From JALOAF01 sp035446765 (GTDB taxonomy: Bacteria > Patescibacteriota > Gracilibacteria > Absconditabacterales > Absconditicoccaceae): a stretch of 40,471 nt of DNA. The DNA lies in the NCBI GenBank assembly GCA_035446765.1, contig DAOTFU010000006.1, positions 1 to 40,471 of the forward strand. The letters are read 5' to 3'. Below are positions 39,633 through 40,471 of this stretch, piece by piece; the stretch's first letter is position 1, and the number at the start of each line of letters is the position of its first letter. The notes below the pieces were generated by a model. That model saw only the letters and a program-made list of their open reading frames with translations, was not told where the DNA came from and ran no database searches. The position numbers and the translations under genes were made by a program.

Positions 39633-40471
39633 ATGAAAAAAATAATCTATATACTATCTTTTATATTATTGTTTGTCTGATTTAGCAACGCCTTAAATAT
39701 ACCAAAACCAGACTGATACATATTAGATCAAGCCAATATCTTAAGTAATCAAGAAGAAGAATTATTGGAGCAAAAAATATATAAATTTTGGCAAAACACA
39801 GATGTAGAAATTTGAATATTAATAATCAACTCACTTGAATGAGAAGATATATTTACATATTCAATAGATGTTGCAGAAGCTCGATGAATATGAGATAGTG
39901 AAAAAGATAATTGATTATTTATATTGTTTGCTATGAAAGATAGAGAACGAAGAACACAAGTCTGATACTGATTAGAAGCTATAATTACTGACAATATATC
40001 AAAAAGACTAGCTGAGAAAAATATTCCAAATAATTTTCAACAAGAAAAATATTATCAATGAATCGATAATACAATACAAGATATCATAAATTATATAAAC
40101 AAAGATCCTGAAACATTGGCATATATAAATGCAAGCACAAACGCAGAACCCAAAATACAAACAAATACTAGATGAGTAGAGTTTGCTCTGTTTATATTTT
40201 TGTATATTCTAACATCTAGATTTATAATGGAAAAGCAATCTGGTACTAGAAAAAAGAAAATAAAAAAGAAATGACGAATCAGTTTTTTGATTTTATGATT
40301 AATATGATCTATATTAAGCTATTTATTTGTAATAGGTACAGTTTTCTTGGCAATAGTATCCTCTTATTGAATGTTGGCACTATCAATCTTTTTGTTAAGC
40401 ACATGAACATGACGATTTATGTTGGGTGGTAGATGATGAATGGGTGGTAAATGATGAAGTTTCGGAGGTTT
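39633..40471 (+). CDS. TPM-domain membrane protein, cut by the window end
   Basis: 279 codons are visible; the gene runs off the window. A signal peptide (MKKIIYILSFILLFVGFSNA) precedes the TPM domain: LNIPKPDGYILDQANILSNQEEELLEQK, 'VEIGILIINSLEGEDIFTYS', 'NGLFILFAMKDRERRTQVGYGLE', 'ITDNISKRLAEK'. Then come a membrane helix, a basic stretch, two or more helices and a Gly-rich segment (GGRGGMGGKGGSFGG) with many TGA codons. Such YgcG/TPM proteins have a proposed phosphatase or photosystem-repair role and sit in the envelope; here the role is unknown. Confidence 0.88.

Noticed and set aside
1..40471. CRISPR array, rRNA, phage or plasmid genes
   Set aside because: No regularly spaced direct repeats, no rRNA segments, and no structural phage, relaxase or partition genes were seen.

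Overview
The window is a 40.5 kb, very AT-rich bacterial contig in which UGA is read as glycine (translation table 25). In-frame TGA codons fall on invariant glycines: the FtsZ tubulin loop, the P-loops of DnaB and FtsH, the Ung active site and the radical-SAM protein. Genes stop at TAA or TAG. The only tRNA present is tRNA-Trp with anticodon CCA, which does not read UGA. This code, with the small house-keeping gene set, points to the Absconditabacteria (SR1) / Gracilibacteria branch of the candidate phyla radiation. A run of 10 N shows it is a scaffolded assembly, probably from a metagenome. All CDS coordinates assume table 25. A standard-code gene caller would cut most genes here into fragments.

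Layout. 1-5.4 kb: a DUF1015 gene (minus), a PnuC-like membrane protein (plus) whose frame ends at a TGA, then infB, a four-helix-bundle protein and pth (minus). 5.7-8.8 kb: tig and typA, convergent. 8.9-11.0 kb: a small protein, a TIM-barrel isomerase-like protein and a membrane-anchored EEP-family protein (minus). 11.1-12.9 kb: an accessory cluster of a small HExxH metalloprotease-like protein and three unknown small proteins. 12.9-20.7 kb (plus): a MiaB-like methylthiotransferase, dnaN, a prepilin, a nucleotidyltransferase, ftsA, ftsZ and a lone atpC. 20.8-24.4 kb: a secreted protein, a Trm11/UPF0020-like methylase, a PAP2 phosphatase and nth. 24.5-26.7 kb: rnpB, tRNA-Trp, a small unknown gene and an IS481-like element with a 15 bp target duplication. 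26.9-31.4 kb: a GNAT protein, ung, a permuted papain-like protein and recG. 31.5-37.4 kb: an ftsH, PSP1, TPR, M20 peptidase, galU operon. 37.6-40.5 kb: dnaB, a possible small membrane protein, a structured RNA or attenuator, and a TPM-domain protein cut by the window end.

The core genes cover translation (infB, pth, tig, typA, rnpB, tRNA-Trp, miaB-like), replication and repair (dnaN, dnaB, recG, nth, ung), division (ftsA, ftsZ) and protein quality control (ftsH). Genes are packed with short gaps. Recognisable Shine-Dalgarno sequences are mostly lacking; starts usually follow A-rich stretches.

The most unusual features are: (1) the PnuC-like gene, which has no internal TGA and ends on a TGA followed by a terminator, so it looks like a standard-code gene in a UGA-glycine genome; (2) several families of short palindromic repeats, some lying in frame inside conserved enzymes (pth, miaB-like, the methylase); (3) a small ORF that needs a -1 shift at an A_AAA_AAG heptamer; (4) an IS481-like transposase that uses UGA as glycine but has lost its second catalytic aspartate; and (5) a leader with competing hairpins ahead of the TPM gene.
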